Assembly (NCBI RefSeq): GCF_002019855.1
Contig: NZ_CM007717.1
Coordinates: 1,801,570 to 1,865,569, forward strand
Origin: Streptomyces antibioticus
Lineage (GTDB): Bacteria > Actinomycetota > Actinomycetes > Streptomycetales > Streptomycetaceae
Length of the DNA: 64,000 bases
Direction: 5' to 3'
A program made the position numbers and the translations under genes. The notes beneath the pieces were generated by a model. It was not told the origin of the DNA. It saw only the letters and a program-made list of their open reading frames with translations, and did no database searches. Below are positions 15,175 to 24,889 of the stretch, in pieces (within the stretch, counting starts at the first letter, position 1; every line of letters begins with the position of its first letter).

Positions 15175-16347
15175 TCAGCCGTTGACGAACTCCGCGCGGG
15201 CGAGCAGGCCGGTGTCCGGGTTGTCGGTGAAGATCCCGTCGATGCCGGTGGCGAAGTAGGCCCGGTAGGCGCCGAAGGCGTCACCGTAGGCGTCCGGGTC
15301 CGTGCCCTTGCGGAAGTTCGCGGGCAGGAAGGGGTTCTCGTTGCGCAGGGTGTAGGGGTGCAGGAGGAGACCGACCGCGTGGGCGTCGCGCACCAGCGTG
15401 GTCGGGGTGGTGAGGTTGCCGTTCGCGTCCTTGGGGATGACGAGGTCGAGGGTGGGGCCGATGCCCTGCGCGTACCCGGCGATCTCCCGCAGGCCGGCCC
15501 GGGTGACCAGGTCGGCGACCGTGCGCGGGTCGCCCGTCTCGACGAAGTCCCAGGGCCGGGTCGCGGCGCCGGACAGCAGCACCACGAGCGGGTTGTCCAC
15601 GAGCTTGTTCAGCCGCTGGACGCTGGTCGGCTCGAAGGACTGGAGGACGACCGGCGAGGTCTTCCGGTCCTTGCCGTACTTGTGCAGCAGCTTGGCCACC
15701 CGCTCCTCCAGGCCGAGACCGAGCGTGCGGAAGTAGGTGGGGTGCTTGATCTCCGGGTAGATCCAGACCTGCTTGCCGCGCCTACGGGTCTGCTCGTCCT
15801 GCCACTTGAGGACCTCCTCGAAGGTGGGGATCTCCCAGCGGCCGTCGTAGAGCGTGTTGTGCGGGCGGTTGGCGGGGATGCGCTCGGTGGCGCGCAGGGT
15901 CTTCAGCTCGGCGAGCGTGAAGTCCTCGGTGAACCAGCCTGTGGTGGGGACGCCGTCGAGCACCTTGGTGGTCCTGCGCCCGGCGAACCGGGGGTGGTCG
16001 GCGACGTCCGTCGTGCCGCCGATCTCCGGCTCGTGCCGGCAGACGAGATGACCGTCCCGGGTGGGGACCAGGTCGCCCGCCTCCACGATGTCGGCGCCCA
16101 GGTCGAGGGCGAGCTGGTACGAACCGAGGGTGTGCTCGGGGCGGTAACCGCTGGCGCCGCGGTGGCCGATGACCGTCGGGACGGGGAGGCTCCTCAGACC
16201 GCCGTGCCGGTCCGGCGTGGCGCTCGCCGTGCCCGACAGGGCGAGGGCGCCCGTGGTGGCGCCGAGAACGGCCGCGCCCAGCAGGGCCCGGCGTGCGGTG
16301 CCGGTCGGCGTCGCGCTCGCCTTTGTGGTCTCGTCCTGCGTTCCCAT
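15175..16347 (-). CDS. Secreted glycerophosphodiester phosphodiesterase (GlpQ type)
   Basis: The 390-residue enzyme cleaves glycerophosphodiesters to glycerol 3-phosphate and an alcohol outside the cell. The N-terminus has a twin-arginine signal (TARRALLGAAVLGATTGALA), and the mature enzyme starts near the catalytic VIGHRGASGYRPEHTLGSYQ, followed by DLVPTRDGHLVCRHEPEIG with the metal-binding acidic residues. The later blocks FTEDFTLAELKTLRATERIP and IPTFEEVLKW match the periplasmic GlpQ family. The ATG at 16347 has AGGAGA 7 bases upstream; the frame is open upstream but without family similarity. It probably scavenges phosphate and glycerol from phospholipid debris; no Pho box was identified. 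Confidence 0.93.
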   Translation of the reverse strand: MGTQDETTKASATPTGTARRALLGAAVLGATTGALALSGTASATPDRHGGLRSLPVPTVIGHRGASGYRPEHTLGSYQLALDLGADIVEAGDLVPTRDGHLVCRHEPEIGGTTDVADHPRFAGRRTTKVLDGVPTTGWFTEDFTLAELKTLRATERIPANRPHNTLYDGRWEIPTFEEVLKWQDEQTRRRGKQVWIYPEIKHPTYFRTLGLGLEERVAKLLHKYGKDRKTSPVVLQSFEPTSVQRLNKLVDNPLVVLLSGAATRPWDFVETGDPRTVADLVTRAGLREIAGYAQGIGPTLDLVIPKDANGNLTTPTTLVRDAHAVGLLLHPYTLRNENPFLPANFRKGTDPDAYGDAFGAYRAYFATGIDGIFTDNPDTGLLARAEFVNG

Positions 16348-16637
16348 CGCGGGGTCTCCTGCCGTCGGCTCGTCCGTGCGCGCCGATCGTAGGGGCGTGG
16401 ACATGACCGTCGGGAGACTGCGACGCCAACACGCGGGAAGGAGGAAGAGGCTGTTTCGTGGTGGGCTCCCGGGCGTTCCGCGCAGGTGACGGGCGGGTCC
16501 GGTTCGGCCGTACAGGTAAACGTACGTCAACAGTGCGTAAGGCATCGGTGAACCCGATGTGCGTCGGCGGCGGGCCCGCGAGTATCGTCCTCACCTGCAC
16601 AGACTCACACCGTTATCCCTTGGCATCGGAGGGCCCG

Positions 16638-17309
16638 TTGTCCCGCTTCGCGCTCATCAAGGCAGTGCTCGGACCGGTCATGCGCCTGATGTTCCGCCCC
16701 CGGGTCGAGGGCGCGGAGCACATCCCCGGCGACGGACCCGTCATCCTGGCCGGAAACCACCTCACCTTCATCGACTCGATGATCCTGCCGCTCGTGTGCG
16801 ACCGGCAGGTCTTCTTCATCGGCAAGGACGAGTACGTCACCGGCAAGACCCTCAAGGGCCGGCTCATGGCCTGGTTCTTCACCGGCGTCGGCATGATCCC
16901 CGTGGACCGCGACGGCGGCCGCGGCGGTGTGGCCGCGCTGATGACCGGGCGGCGGGTCCTGGAGGACGGCCGGGTCTTCGGCATCTACCCCGAGGGGACC
17001 CGGTCGCCCGACGGCCGGCTGTACCGGGGGCGGACCGGGATCGCCCGGCTGACCCTGATGACGGGGGCGCCGGTGGTGCCGTTCGCGATGATCGGCACGG
17101 ACAAGTTGCAGCCGGGTGGGGCGGGGATGCCGCGGCCCGGGCGGGTGACGGTGCGGTTCGGTGAGGCGATGGAGTTCTCCCGGTACGAGGGGATGGACCG
17201 GGACCGGTATGTGCTGCGGGCGGTCACGGATTCTGTGATGGCTGAGGTGATGCGGCTGTCCGGGCAGGAGTATGTGGACATGTACGCGACGAAGGCGAAG
17301 GCCGCGTAG
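16638..17309 (+). CDS. 1-acyl-sn-glycerol-3-phosphate acyltransferase (PlsC family)
   Basis: The 223-residue protein transfers an acyl chain to lysophosphatidate in phospholipid synthesis. It has the catalytic HX4D motif in AGNHLTFIDS, the FIGKDEYV and GMIPVDRDGG blocks, and the substrate-binding motif YPEGTRSPDGRLYRGRTG. The start is the TTG at 16638 with GGAGGG four bases upstream; the frame is open further upstream to 16458, but that stretch is not like the family. It is divergent from the glycerophosphodiesterase gene, so two lipid-related genes share the 290-base gap. No other gene follows it on the strand. Confidence 0.92.
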   Translation: MSRFALIKAVLGPVMRLMFRPRVEGAEHIPGDGPVILAGNHLTFIDSMILPLVCDRQVFFIGKDEYVTGKTLKGRLMAWFFTGVGMIPVDRDGGRGGVAALMTGRRVLEDGRVFGIYPEGTRSPDGRLYRGRTGIARLTLMTGAPVVPFAMIGTDKLQPGGAGMPRPGRVTVRFGEAMEFSRYEGMDRDRYVLRAVTDSVMAEVMRLSGQEYVDMYATKAKAA

Positions 17310-17344
17310 CGGTTCTTTTCGGTGCGGGTGGGTGGGGGCTGGGC

Positions 17345-17438
17345 GCGCAGTTCCCCGCGCCCCTGGGTGGGTTGTTCAACTGTCCGCGATGCGTCAAAGG
17401 CGTTCGGCGTACCGTAGTGCGCAGTTCCCCGCGCCCCT
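17345..17438. repeat. Two copies of the dispersed GCGCAGTTCCCCGCGCCCCT element
   Basis: The 20-mer GCGCAGTTCCCCGCGCCCCT occurs at 17345-17364 and 17419-17438, between the convergent acyltransferase and DUF308-like genes. The second copy runs into the stop codon of the latter. Related copies occur at 23256-23279, 29345-29393 and 49835-49866. The element is partly self-complementary (GGGGCGCGG) and always lies at gene ends here. Confidence 0.75.
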
Positions 17439-18012
17439 AGCCCCTGCGCCGGCGGAGTGTCAAAGTTACGGCCGAGATCAGGAACCAGAAGGCGCCGAAG
17501 GCCGAGTAGCCCGCTATGCCGGACAGGTCGCTCGACGGTGACGTGGACATCGCCGCGAAGGATCCGCCCGCCAGGACGGACAGGCCGCCGCTGATGATCA
17601 TGGGCCACTGGGCGCCGACCGTACGGCGGCGGCGGATCGCCACGGCGAGCTGGAGCGCTCCGGACAGCAGGGCCCAGACGCCGAAGACGAGCAGGGCCGT
17701 GCCGACGGTGGAGAAGACGGCGGCGGTCATCCCCGCGGTGGCGGCGAGGCCGAGGGCCACGTTGGCGGTGCCGACCTGGTCGGTGGTGCCGGTCAGGCGG
17801 CGTTCCAGGAGCGTGGCGGCGACGTCCCACAGCGGGTAGACGACCAGCAGCACGGCCGCGATCGCCGTGGGCTTCTGCGTCGACACCAGCGAGGCGGAGG
17901 TCGTCCCGACCAGTGCCACCCAGATCAGGGAGAACGCGACCCGGATCAGATGGAGTGATCGGAGCCCGGAGAGAGTCGTCGTCGTGTCGAGCGTCGTGGT
18001 CGTCTGAGTCAT
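17437..18012 (-). CDS. HdeD/DUF308-like integral membrane protein
   Basis: The 191-residue protein has six hydrophobic segments spread evenly over its length (roughly 24-45, 50-66, 84-104, 109-130, 137-155 and 165-184), as in HdeD/DUF308 proteins, whose paired spans repeat three times. A Thr-rich N-terminus (MTQTTTTLDTTTTL) precedes the first span. The function of the family in actinobacteria is unknown. The ATG at 18012 follows GGGA 7 bases upstream. It is divergent from the two-component system, with an operator-like dyad in the 129-base gap, so the kinase/regulator pair may control it. Confidence 0.82.
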   Translation of the reverse strand: MTQTTTTLDTTTTLSGLRSLHLIRVAFSLIWVALVGTTSASLVSTQKPTAIAAVLLVVYPLWDVAATLLERRLTGTTDQVGTANVALGLAATAGMTAAVFSTVGTALLVFGVWALLSGALQLAVAIRRRRTVGAQWPMIISGGLSVLAGGSFAAMSTSPSSDLSGIAGYSAFGAFWFLISAVTLTLRRRRG

Positions 18013-18090
18013 CGGGTGTCCCGTGAGTGATCGTGTCGGTGTGAGGCGGGCGCCTCGGTGAGGAGTCTGGGCGGCCCCGGGACCCGCCGC

Positions 18091-18108
18091 GTACTTCGAA
18101 CGAAGTAC
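18091..18108. promoter_or_regulatory. Inverted repeat GTACTTCG-AA-CGAAGTAC in a divergent promoter region
   Basis: This perfect 8-bp dyad with a 2-base centre lies between the DUF308-like gene and the histidine kinase gene. It could be the binding site of the neighbouring NarL-type regulator or of a TetR/PadR-like repressor. An ATG directly abuts it at 18109 in the kinase frame. Confidence 0.5.
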
Positions 18109-18141
18109 ATGTCCGCGGCACAGGTGGACGAGAATCGGGAC

Positions 18142-19320
18142 ATGGTCACGGCGCGGAACAGTCAGGACGGGCCCGCGGCACCCCTGTGGGTCCGTCGCCC
18201 CGAGGCGCTGCACGGCGCCGCCTACGCGGTGGCCGCGCTGGTGTTCACCGGACAGATCGTGGCCGTCGTCCTGCGCGGCTCGGACGGGCCGACGGTTCTC
18301 GCCGTGCTGCTCGCCGGTGCCGGTGTCGCCCTCTCCTGGCGGCTGCCGTGGGCCGGGCTGGTCGTGGCGAGCGCGGCGTCCTTCGCCGTCACGGCGGTGG
18401 GCCAGGACCCCCTGTCGGTGTGGATGATGGCCGTGCTCGTGCTGTTCTCGGTCACCCTCAGGGGAAAGCAGCCGCTGGTCGGGACCGGCATCGTGGCGGC
18501 GTCCTTCCTGGGCGCGTTCATGACGCTGGGAGGGTTCCGCGGCGGCGCGTTCGTGGGGGTGGCCGCCCTCTTCTCCGCCGTGGCGGGCGGTGCGACGGGG
18601 GCCGCGCTGCGCATCCACCGCGAGCACTGGCTCACGCTGGAGGAGCGCGCCGAGAGCGCCATCGCCACCCGCGAGATCGAGGCCACCCGGCGCGTGACCG
18701 AGGAACGGCTCCGCATCGCCCGTGATCTGCACGACGTCATCGGCCACCAGGTCGCGATGCTCAGCCTGCACCTGGGCGCCGCGGAGATCGGGCTGCCCGA
18801 GGACGCCGAGTCCTCCCGGCAGGCCCTGGTCTCCGCCCGGTCCAGCGCCCGTACCGTCGTCGTCGAGACACAGCGGATCCTCACGCTCCTCCGGCTCGAA
18901 GGCGATGTCCCCGACGAGGAGGCGCTCCGGCCGACCCCGGCGCTCAGCGGGCTGGAGAGCCTGATCGCCTCGTTCGAGAGCATCGGACTCGACGTCCGGC
19001 CTTCCCTCGACCTGCCCGCCGGTTTCGTGGAGCCCAGCGTCGGCGTGACCGTCTACCGGGTCGTCCAGGAAGCGCTGACGAACGCCTACCGGCACGGGGA
19101 CGGGGCGGCGACGGTGGAGGTGCGCGAGCGCGACGGCCGGATCTGTCTCACCGTGGAGAACCGCGTCGGCCGCTCGTCATCACGCGGCCCCGGCAGCGGA
19201 CTGGGACTTGTGGGCATGCGCGAGCGCGTCGAGTCCTCCAGCGGGCGGCTGACCATCGACAGCGACGACGGGCTCTTCCGGGTCCACGCCGAGTTCAGCC
19301 CGCTGGGAGCCGCCGTATGA
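18142..19320 (+). CDS. Sensor histidine kinase, NarL-system type
   Basis: The 392-residue protein has about five N-terminal membrane spans (up to about residue 150) and almost no extracellular domain, then a coiled linker, a HisKA_3 dimerisation domain with the phospho-accepting His in RIARDLHDVIGHQVAMLSLH, and an HATPase domain (VVQEALTNAYRHG, GSGLGLVGMRERV). It should sense something in or near the membrane and phosphorylate the regulator encoded next, with which it overlaps by ATGA. The ATG at 18142 is taken as start; ATG 18109, right after the dyad, is an alternative that adds 11 residues. Neither has a good ribosome binding site. Confidence 0.92.
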   Translation: MVTARNSQDGPAAPLWVRRPEALHGAAYAVAALVFTGQIVAVVLRGSDGPTVLAVLLAGAGVALSWRLPWAGLVVASAASFAVTAVGQDPLSVWMMAVLVLFSVTLRGKQPLVGTGIVAASFLGAFMTLGGFRGGAFVGVAALFSAVAGGATGAALRIHREHWLTLEERAESAIATREIEATRRVTEERLRIARDLHDVIGHQVAMLSLHLGAAEIGLPEDAESSRQALVSARSSARTVVVETQRILTLLRLEGDVPDEEALRPTPALSGLESLIASFESIGLDVRPSLDLPAGFVEPSVGVTVYRVVQEALTNAYRHGDGAATVEVRERDGRICLTVENRVGRSSSRGPGSGLGLVGMRERVESSSGRLTIDSDDGLFRVHAEFSPLGAAV

Positions 19321-19979
19321 CCACGCGCGTGCTGATCGTCGACGACCAGGCCGAGATCAGGGCCGGCATCAAGGCGATGCTGCGGCTCGACCCGGATCTC
19401 GTCGTCGCGGGCGATCTCTCCGACGGGCTCCAGGTCGTGCCCTTCCTCCGCGAACACCCCGTCGACCTGGTCCTGATGGACATCCGGATGCCCGGTATCG
19501 ACGGGGTGGAGGCCACCCGCCGGATCCGCGCGGAGCACCCGCCCGAGAGGCTGCGGGTGATCGTGCTGACCACCTTCGACCAGGACGACATCGTCCTCGC
19601 CGCCCTGCGCGCGGGAGCCAACGGCTTCCTGAGCAAGATCGTGAGCCCCGCCGAGCTGGTCGCCGGGATCACCGAGGTCGTCGGCGGCGGCGGTGCGCTG
19701 TCCGCCGCCGCGACGGCCGCGCTCATCGGCCATATGACCGACAGCCCGCCCCCGGTGATCGACCGGGAGCTGCTACGGCGCTTCGACGCGCTGACCCCGA
19801 GGGAGCGGGACGTCGTCGTCCTCGTCGCGAGCGGTCTGGGCAACGACGAGATCGCGTCCCAGATGTCCGTGTCGCCGTACACCGTGAAGACGCACGCGGT
19901 GCGGGCCATGACCAAGGTCGGGGCGCGGGACCGGGCGCAACTGGTCTCGTTCACCTTCCGCGCCGGTCTCTACCCGTGA
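19317..19979 (+). CDS. NarL/FixJ-family response regulator
   Basis: The 220-residue protein has a receiver domain (about 1-120) with the acidic pocket in LIVDDQAEIR and the phospho-acceptor Asp in DLVLMDIRMPGIDGVEATRR, followed by a LuxR-type helix-turn-helix (LTPRERDVVVLVASGLGNDE and SVSPYTVKTHAVRAMTKVGA). Its ATG overlaps the kinase stop codon, so the two are translated together. The likely targets are its own operon and the divergent membrane-protein gene, through the dyad at 18091-18108. Confidence 0.94.
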   Translation: MTTRVLIVDDQAEIRAGIKAMLRLDPDLVVAGDLSDGLQVVPFLREHPVDLVLMDIRMPGIDGVEATRRIRAEHPPERLRVIVLTTFDQDDIVLAALRAGANGFLSKIVSPAELVAGITEVVGGGGALSAAATAALIGHMTDSPPPVIDRELLRRFDALTPRERDVVVLVASGLGNDEIASQMSVSPYTVKTHAVRAMTKVGARDRAQLVSFTFRAGLYP

Positions 19980-19988
19980 ACCCTGGGA

Positions 19989-20050
19989 CCCCTGGACTGT
20001 GGAACCCCTGAACTGTGGGAGACCCCTGAACTGTGGGACCCCTGAACTAC
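19989..20050. repeat. Four near-tandem copies of CCCCTGAACTGTGGGA
   Basis: Copies start at 19989 (CCCCTGGACTGTGG), 20005, 20023 and 20039 (the last diverges to CCCCTGAACTACGGGG), with spacings of 16 to 18 bases. They fill the gap between the response regulator and the convergent MFS gene and run into the last codons of the latter. Slippage is the likely origin. Confidence 0.75.
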
Positions 20051-21567
20051 GGGGAGTTCTCCAGGCGTTGGCCCCGGAGCATGAACCAGGCCGCCGCCGC
20101 CGTGGCCAGCAGGACCGCCGCGCCGACGCCGGAGGCCAGGGTCAGGCCGTCCACGAAGGCCGTCCGGGCCGAGGCGAGCATGTCCTCGGCCGCGGCGGGC
20201 GGCATATGGGCCGCCGCCTCGACCGCGCCGCCCAGTGACTCGTGCGCCCCGTCCGGGGTGCCCGTGGGGGACGGGAAGCCGCGGTAGACGCCCGTCACGA
20301 TCGAGCCGAGTACGGCGATGCCGAGGGCCGCGCCGAGTTCGTACGCCGTCTCGGAGACCGCGGACGCCGCTCCCGCCTGCTCCTTGGGGACGGAGGACAG
20401 GATGACGTCCGAGGTCACGGTGAAGGAGAAGCCCGCACCCACCCCGACCGCCAGCAGCGCGGCGCCCAGCACCGGATAGCCGGTGGACTGGCCGACCGTC
20501 GTCAGCGCGGCCAGGGCCAGGCCGATCGCGGCGAGGCCGCCGGAGACCACGGCCCGTACCGAGTAGCGGCGGGCCACCCGGCCGGCCAGCAGACCGGCCA
20601 CCACCGCGCCGACGGCCGCCGGGAGTTCGGCGAGACCCGCCTCCAACGGCCGCCTGCCCTGCACGAGTTGCAGGTACTGGGAGAGGAAGAAGACCAGCCC
20701 CGACATGCCGAGGACGGTCAGCATGTCCGCCAGCACCGCGCCGCTGAACCCGCGCCTGCGGAACAGGCGCATGTCCAACAGCGGCTTCGGAAGCGTGAGT
20801 TGACGGCGTACGAAGCCGTACAGCGCGGCGGCGCCGAGCAGCCCGGCCGTCGCCGCGTCCCAGGTCAGGCCGTGGCTCGCGGTCTCCTTGACCGCGTACA
20901 CGACGGCGATCATGCCGACCAGTGACAGCGCCACGCTCGTCAGGTCCCAGGGGCCCGGGTCCGGGTTCTTCGACTCGGGCAGCGTCCTGAGGCCGACGAC
21001 CACGAGCACGATCATCACCGGCAGGTTGATGAGGAAGACCGCGCCCCACCAGAAGTGCTCCAGCAGGAAGCCGCCCACGATCGGACCCACGGCGGTGCCC
21101 GCGGAGGCCGTGGCGCCCCAGATGCCGACCGCGAGACTGCGCTCGCGCGGGTCGTGGAAGATGTTGCGGATCAGGGCGAGGGTGGCCGGCATGAGGGTCG
21201 CCCCGGCGACGCCGAGCAGGGCGCGGGCCGCGATCATCATCTCCGGCGTGGTGGCGTAGGCGTTGAGCACGGACACCAGGCCGAAGGCCGTGGCGCCGAT
21301 CAGCAGGATGCGCTTGCGGCCGATGCGGTCGCCGAGGCTGCCCATCGACACGAGCAGACCCGCGATCACGAACGAGTAGACGTCACCGATCCACAGGAGC
21401 TGGGTCCCGGAGGGTTCGAGGTCCTCGCTGATGTACGGGGTCGCCAGGCCGAGGACGGTCGCGTCGACGGCCACCAGCAGCACGGCGAGCACGAGCACGG
21501 CGAGCGCCAGCCAGCGGCCGGGGCGCCTCACCGCCTCGGACGTGGTCGCCGGCAGGGTGCTGGTCAT
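20047..21567 (-). CDS. MFS drug-efflux transporter, 14-span EmrB/QacA type
   Basis: The 506-residue protein has about 14 hydrophobic segments. Family marks include LDATVLGLA-like VDATVLGLATPYISEDL in span 1, GSLGDRIGRKRILLIGA (motif A, between spans 2 and 3), and GPIVGGFLLEHFWWGAVFLI (motif C, typical of drug/proton antiporters). It probably exports a hydrophobic compound in exchange for protons. The ATG at 21567 has GAGAGGA 3 bases upstream and overlaps the TetR stop codon as ATGA, so repressor and pump form one operon. The inducer is unknown. Confidence 0.93.
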   Translation of the reverse strand: MTSTLPATTSEAVRRPGRWLALAVLVLAVLLVAVDATVLGLATPYISEDLEPSGTQLLWIGDVYSFVIAGLLVSMGSLGDRIGRKRILLIGATAFGLVSVLNAYATTPEMMIAARALLGVAGATLMPATLALIRNIFHDPRERSLAVGIWGATASAGTAVGPIVGGFLLEHFWWGAVFLINLPVMIVLVVVGLRTLPESKNPDPGPWDLTSVALSLVGMIAVVYAVKETASHGLTWDAATAGLLGAAALYGFVRRQLTLPKPLLDMRLFRRRGFSGAVLADMLTVLGMSGLVFFLSQYLQLVQGRRPLEAGLAELPAAVGAVVAGLLAGRVARRYSVRAVVSGGLAAIGLALAALTTVGQSTGYPVLGAALLAVGVGAGFSFTVTSDVILSSVPKEQAGAASAVSETAYELGAALGIAVLGSIVTGVYRGFPSPTGTPDGAHESLGGAVEAAAHMPPAAAEDMLASARTAFVDGLTLASGVGAAVLLATAAAAWFMLRGQRLENSP

Positions 21568-22115
21568 GATTCCTCTCTTCTGAGTGCGCCGCCGAGCAAC
21601 AGCTCGGCGATCATGTGCGTGAAGTCCTTGCGGGCCACCCGGCCCTCGGCGACGGCCCAGGCGCCGGAGGCCAGCAGGCCGTAGAACGCCTCGGTGAGCC
21701 AGGCCGGGGCGAGGTCGATACGGAACTCGCCGTCCGACTGGCCGCGGCGGAACAGGCTCTCGACGCGTTCGTCGATGCGGGTCCAGCCCGCGTTCTGCTC
21801 CTCGCCCTCGAAGAGCTGGTTCTCGGTGTAGAGGAAGGCGAGCAGTCCGGCGGCCGGTTCGATCGCCCGGACGAGCCGTCGTACGGCGTCCCGCGCCGGG
21901 CCGTCGTCCAGCCGGGCGGCGTCGAGGGCGGCCTCGCACTCCTCGATGCCGAGCGATTCGAGCGCCCGGACCAGCGCGTCACGGCCCGCGAAGTGGCGGT
22001 GCAGCGTGGCGCGGCTGATCCCGGCGGTCCTGGCGACCTCGTCCATGGTCGCGGTGGATTTACGGGTCAGCAGCGCGGCGGCACTGCGCAGGACGTGATC
22101 ACGGTCGACAGCCAT
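21564..22115 (-). CDS. TetR-family repressor of the adjacent efflux pump
   Basis: The 183-residue protein starts with a TetR helix-turn-helix (ATMDEVARTAGISRATLHRHF), and the rest is the variable ligand-binding domain. The ATG at 22115 is chosen because the next in-frame start upstream lies inside the operator. It is the first gene of a two-gene operon with the MFS pump and overlaps it by four bases. A perfect dyad lies 18 bases upstream of the start, so autorepression of the operon is expected. TTTATT lies about 8 bases before the ATG, which fits a very short or absent leader. Confidence 0.93.
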   Translation of the reverse strand: MAVDRDHVLRSAAALLTRKSTATMDEVARTAGISRATLHRHFAGRDALVRALESLGIEECEAALDAARLDDGPARDAVRRLVRAIEPAAGLLAFLYTENQLFEGEEQNAGWTRIDERVESLFRRGQSDGEFRIDLAPAWLTEAFYGLLASGAWAVAEGRVARKDFTHMIAELLLGGALRREES

Positions 22116-22132
22116 GAGACGAGAATAAACCA

Positions 22133-22154
22133 TGTGAGACACAGATGTCTCACA
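22133..22154. promoter_or_regulatory. TetR operator: TGTGAGACA-CAGA-TGTCTCACA
   Basis: This perfect 9-bp inverted repeat with a 4-base centre lies directly upstream of the TetR-MFS operon. It contains the GAGACA...TGTCTC pattern often bound by TetR-family dimers. It sits where -35/-10 elements are expected, so binding would block transcription. Confidence 0.8.
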
Positions 22155-22196
22155 CAAGGCATGCGTGACTCAGGAGGGCCTACGACCCGGTGGCCC

Positions 22197-23168
22197 TCAG
22201 TGCCAGGGCAGCGCCCCGCGCCGCTCCCAGTACGTCCGCGGCTCCTCCGCCAGCGCGGCCAGGCGGGACATCCGGTCGTCGTCCAGGTCGACGACCGCCG
22301 CGTGCAGATTGGAGGCGAGCTGGGCGGTGGTCGCCGCCCCGGAGAGGACCACGCCGGCCCAGGGCTGCCGCAGGATCAGCGCGAGCGCGACGGCGTCGGC
22401 GCCGAGGCCGGTCTCCTCGGCCACCGCGTTCAGGGCGTCCGGCGCGTGCGGGCCGGCGAGGCGGCCGTTGGCCATGCCCTCCTTGACGATCACCGTGAGT
22501 CCGGCGTCGTGGGCCTCGGCGAGGGCGGGTCCGGCCGAGGTCTCCAGGGCGTTGTACGTCGACTGGACGGTACGGAAGAGGGGCGCGCCGTCGACCGTGA
22601 CGGCGAGGGCGGCCCGGATCGCGTCCGCCTGGGCGGGGCCGCTGGTGGAGAAGCCGACGGTCACTCCCCCGGCGGCGGCCTCCGCGAGCCGGCCGTGGAG
22701 GTCCTTGTCCGTCAGGGCCGGGCTGTCCGGGGTCACCGAGTGGATCTGGTAGAGGTCGAGCCGGTCGCCGAGCAGCGCGGCCGTCTCGGCGCGCTGCCGC
22801 TCGTAGGTCTCGACGCCGTGGTCCTTGACCTCGTGCCGTTCGGCGTCGGTGGTCCAGTCGGCGGTGTAGGTGTAGCCCCACTTGCTGCCGATGACCACGT
22901 CGTCCCGGCCGGGGGTCCTGTCGAGCCAGTCCGCCAGGAACTCCTCGCTGCGGCCGTAGGAGCGGGCCGCGTCGAAGTAGCGGACGCCCTGGGCGTAGGC
23001 CGCGTCGAGGAGTTCGTGGGTGCGGGTGCGCAGGGCCTCGACACTGCGGTCCGCGCCGAGGTCACGGTCACGACCGAGGGTGATGTAGCCGGGGCGGCCG
23101 ACCGCGGCGAGGCCAAGGCCGATGTGGCAGGTGGGGGTTGTGGCGGTGGCGAGTCTGGCGAAGGGCAT
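22197..23168 (-). CDS. Aldo/keto reductase
   Basis: The 323-residue TIM-barrel enzyme reduces carbonyl groups with NADPH. The catalytic tetrad is visible as Asp and Tyr in VRYFDAARSYGRSEEFLADW, Lys in VVIGSKWGYTY and His in LDLYQIHSVTPDSP. The C-terminal GVVLSGAATTAQLASNL is the coenzyme-binding strand region of the family. The length is normal. It is located between the TetR gene, from which it is separated by 81 bases, and argH, with no clear functional link to either. The substrate is unknown. Confidence 0.92.
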   Translation of the reverse strand: MPFARLATATTPTCHIGLGLAAVGRPGYITLGRDRDLGADRSVEALRTRTHELLDAAYAQGVRYFDAARSYGRSEEFLADWLDRTPGRDDVVIGSKWGYTYTADWTTDAERHEVKDHGVETYERQRAETAALLGDRLDLYQIHSVTPDSPALTDKDLHGRLAEAAAGGVTVGFSTSGPAQADAIRAALAVTVDGAPLFRTVQSTYNALETSAGPALAEAHDAGLTVIVKEGMANGRLAGPHAPDALNAVAEETGLGADAVALALILRQPWAGVVLSGAATTAQLASNLHAAVVDLDDDRMSRLAALAEEPRTYWERRGALPWH

Positions 23169-23255
23169 GCCTTCAACGTAGCGCGGGACGCCCTTCGCCT
23201 CAGGGGGACGGGTGGTGGGGTGGTTCGGCGAGTGCGGGCGCGTCGCGGCCGGTCG

Positions 23256-24711
<1,456 letters not shown>

Positions 24712-24736
24712 TCACCGCTGCACTCACATCGCACGT

Positions 24737-24770
24737 TCATGCATGAGTATGCAGAGTTATGCATGATTCG
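24737..24770. promoter_or_regulatory. ARG boxes (ArgR operator) upstream of argH
   Basis: The plus-strand core ATGCAGAGTTATGCA (24749-24763) reads TGCATAACTCTGCAT on the argH strand and is flanked by a TTCATGCATGA half-site. The same TGCATAAnnnTGCAT core occurs before argC at 34285-34299, and argR lies in the same window. The site is 40-70 bases before the argH GTG. Confidence 0.85.
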
Positions 24771-24795
24771 TCAATCCGACTGCCGTCGTCCCGGG

Positions 24796-24805
24796 TTTTC
24801 GAAAA
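24796..24805. promoter_or_regulatory. AT-rich palindrome TTTTCGAAAA
   Basis: This is a perfect 10-bp palindrome in the 190-base divergent gap between argH and the secreted-repeat gene, outside the ARG boxes. It stands out in base composition and may be an operator or promoter element of the plus-strand gene. Nothing else supports it. Confidence 0.3.
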
Positions 24806-24889
24806 GACCTTGAACAACAGCAACCGCTTTCCCGTACTCACGGCTGCACACCACACACCCCCGTCCCCCGACCCGAGTGAGGCATCCCG

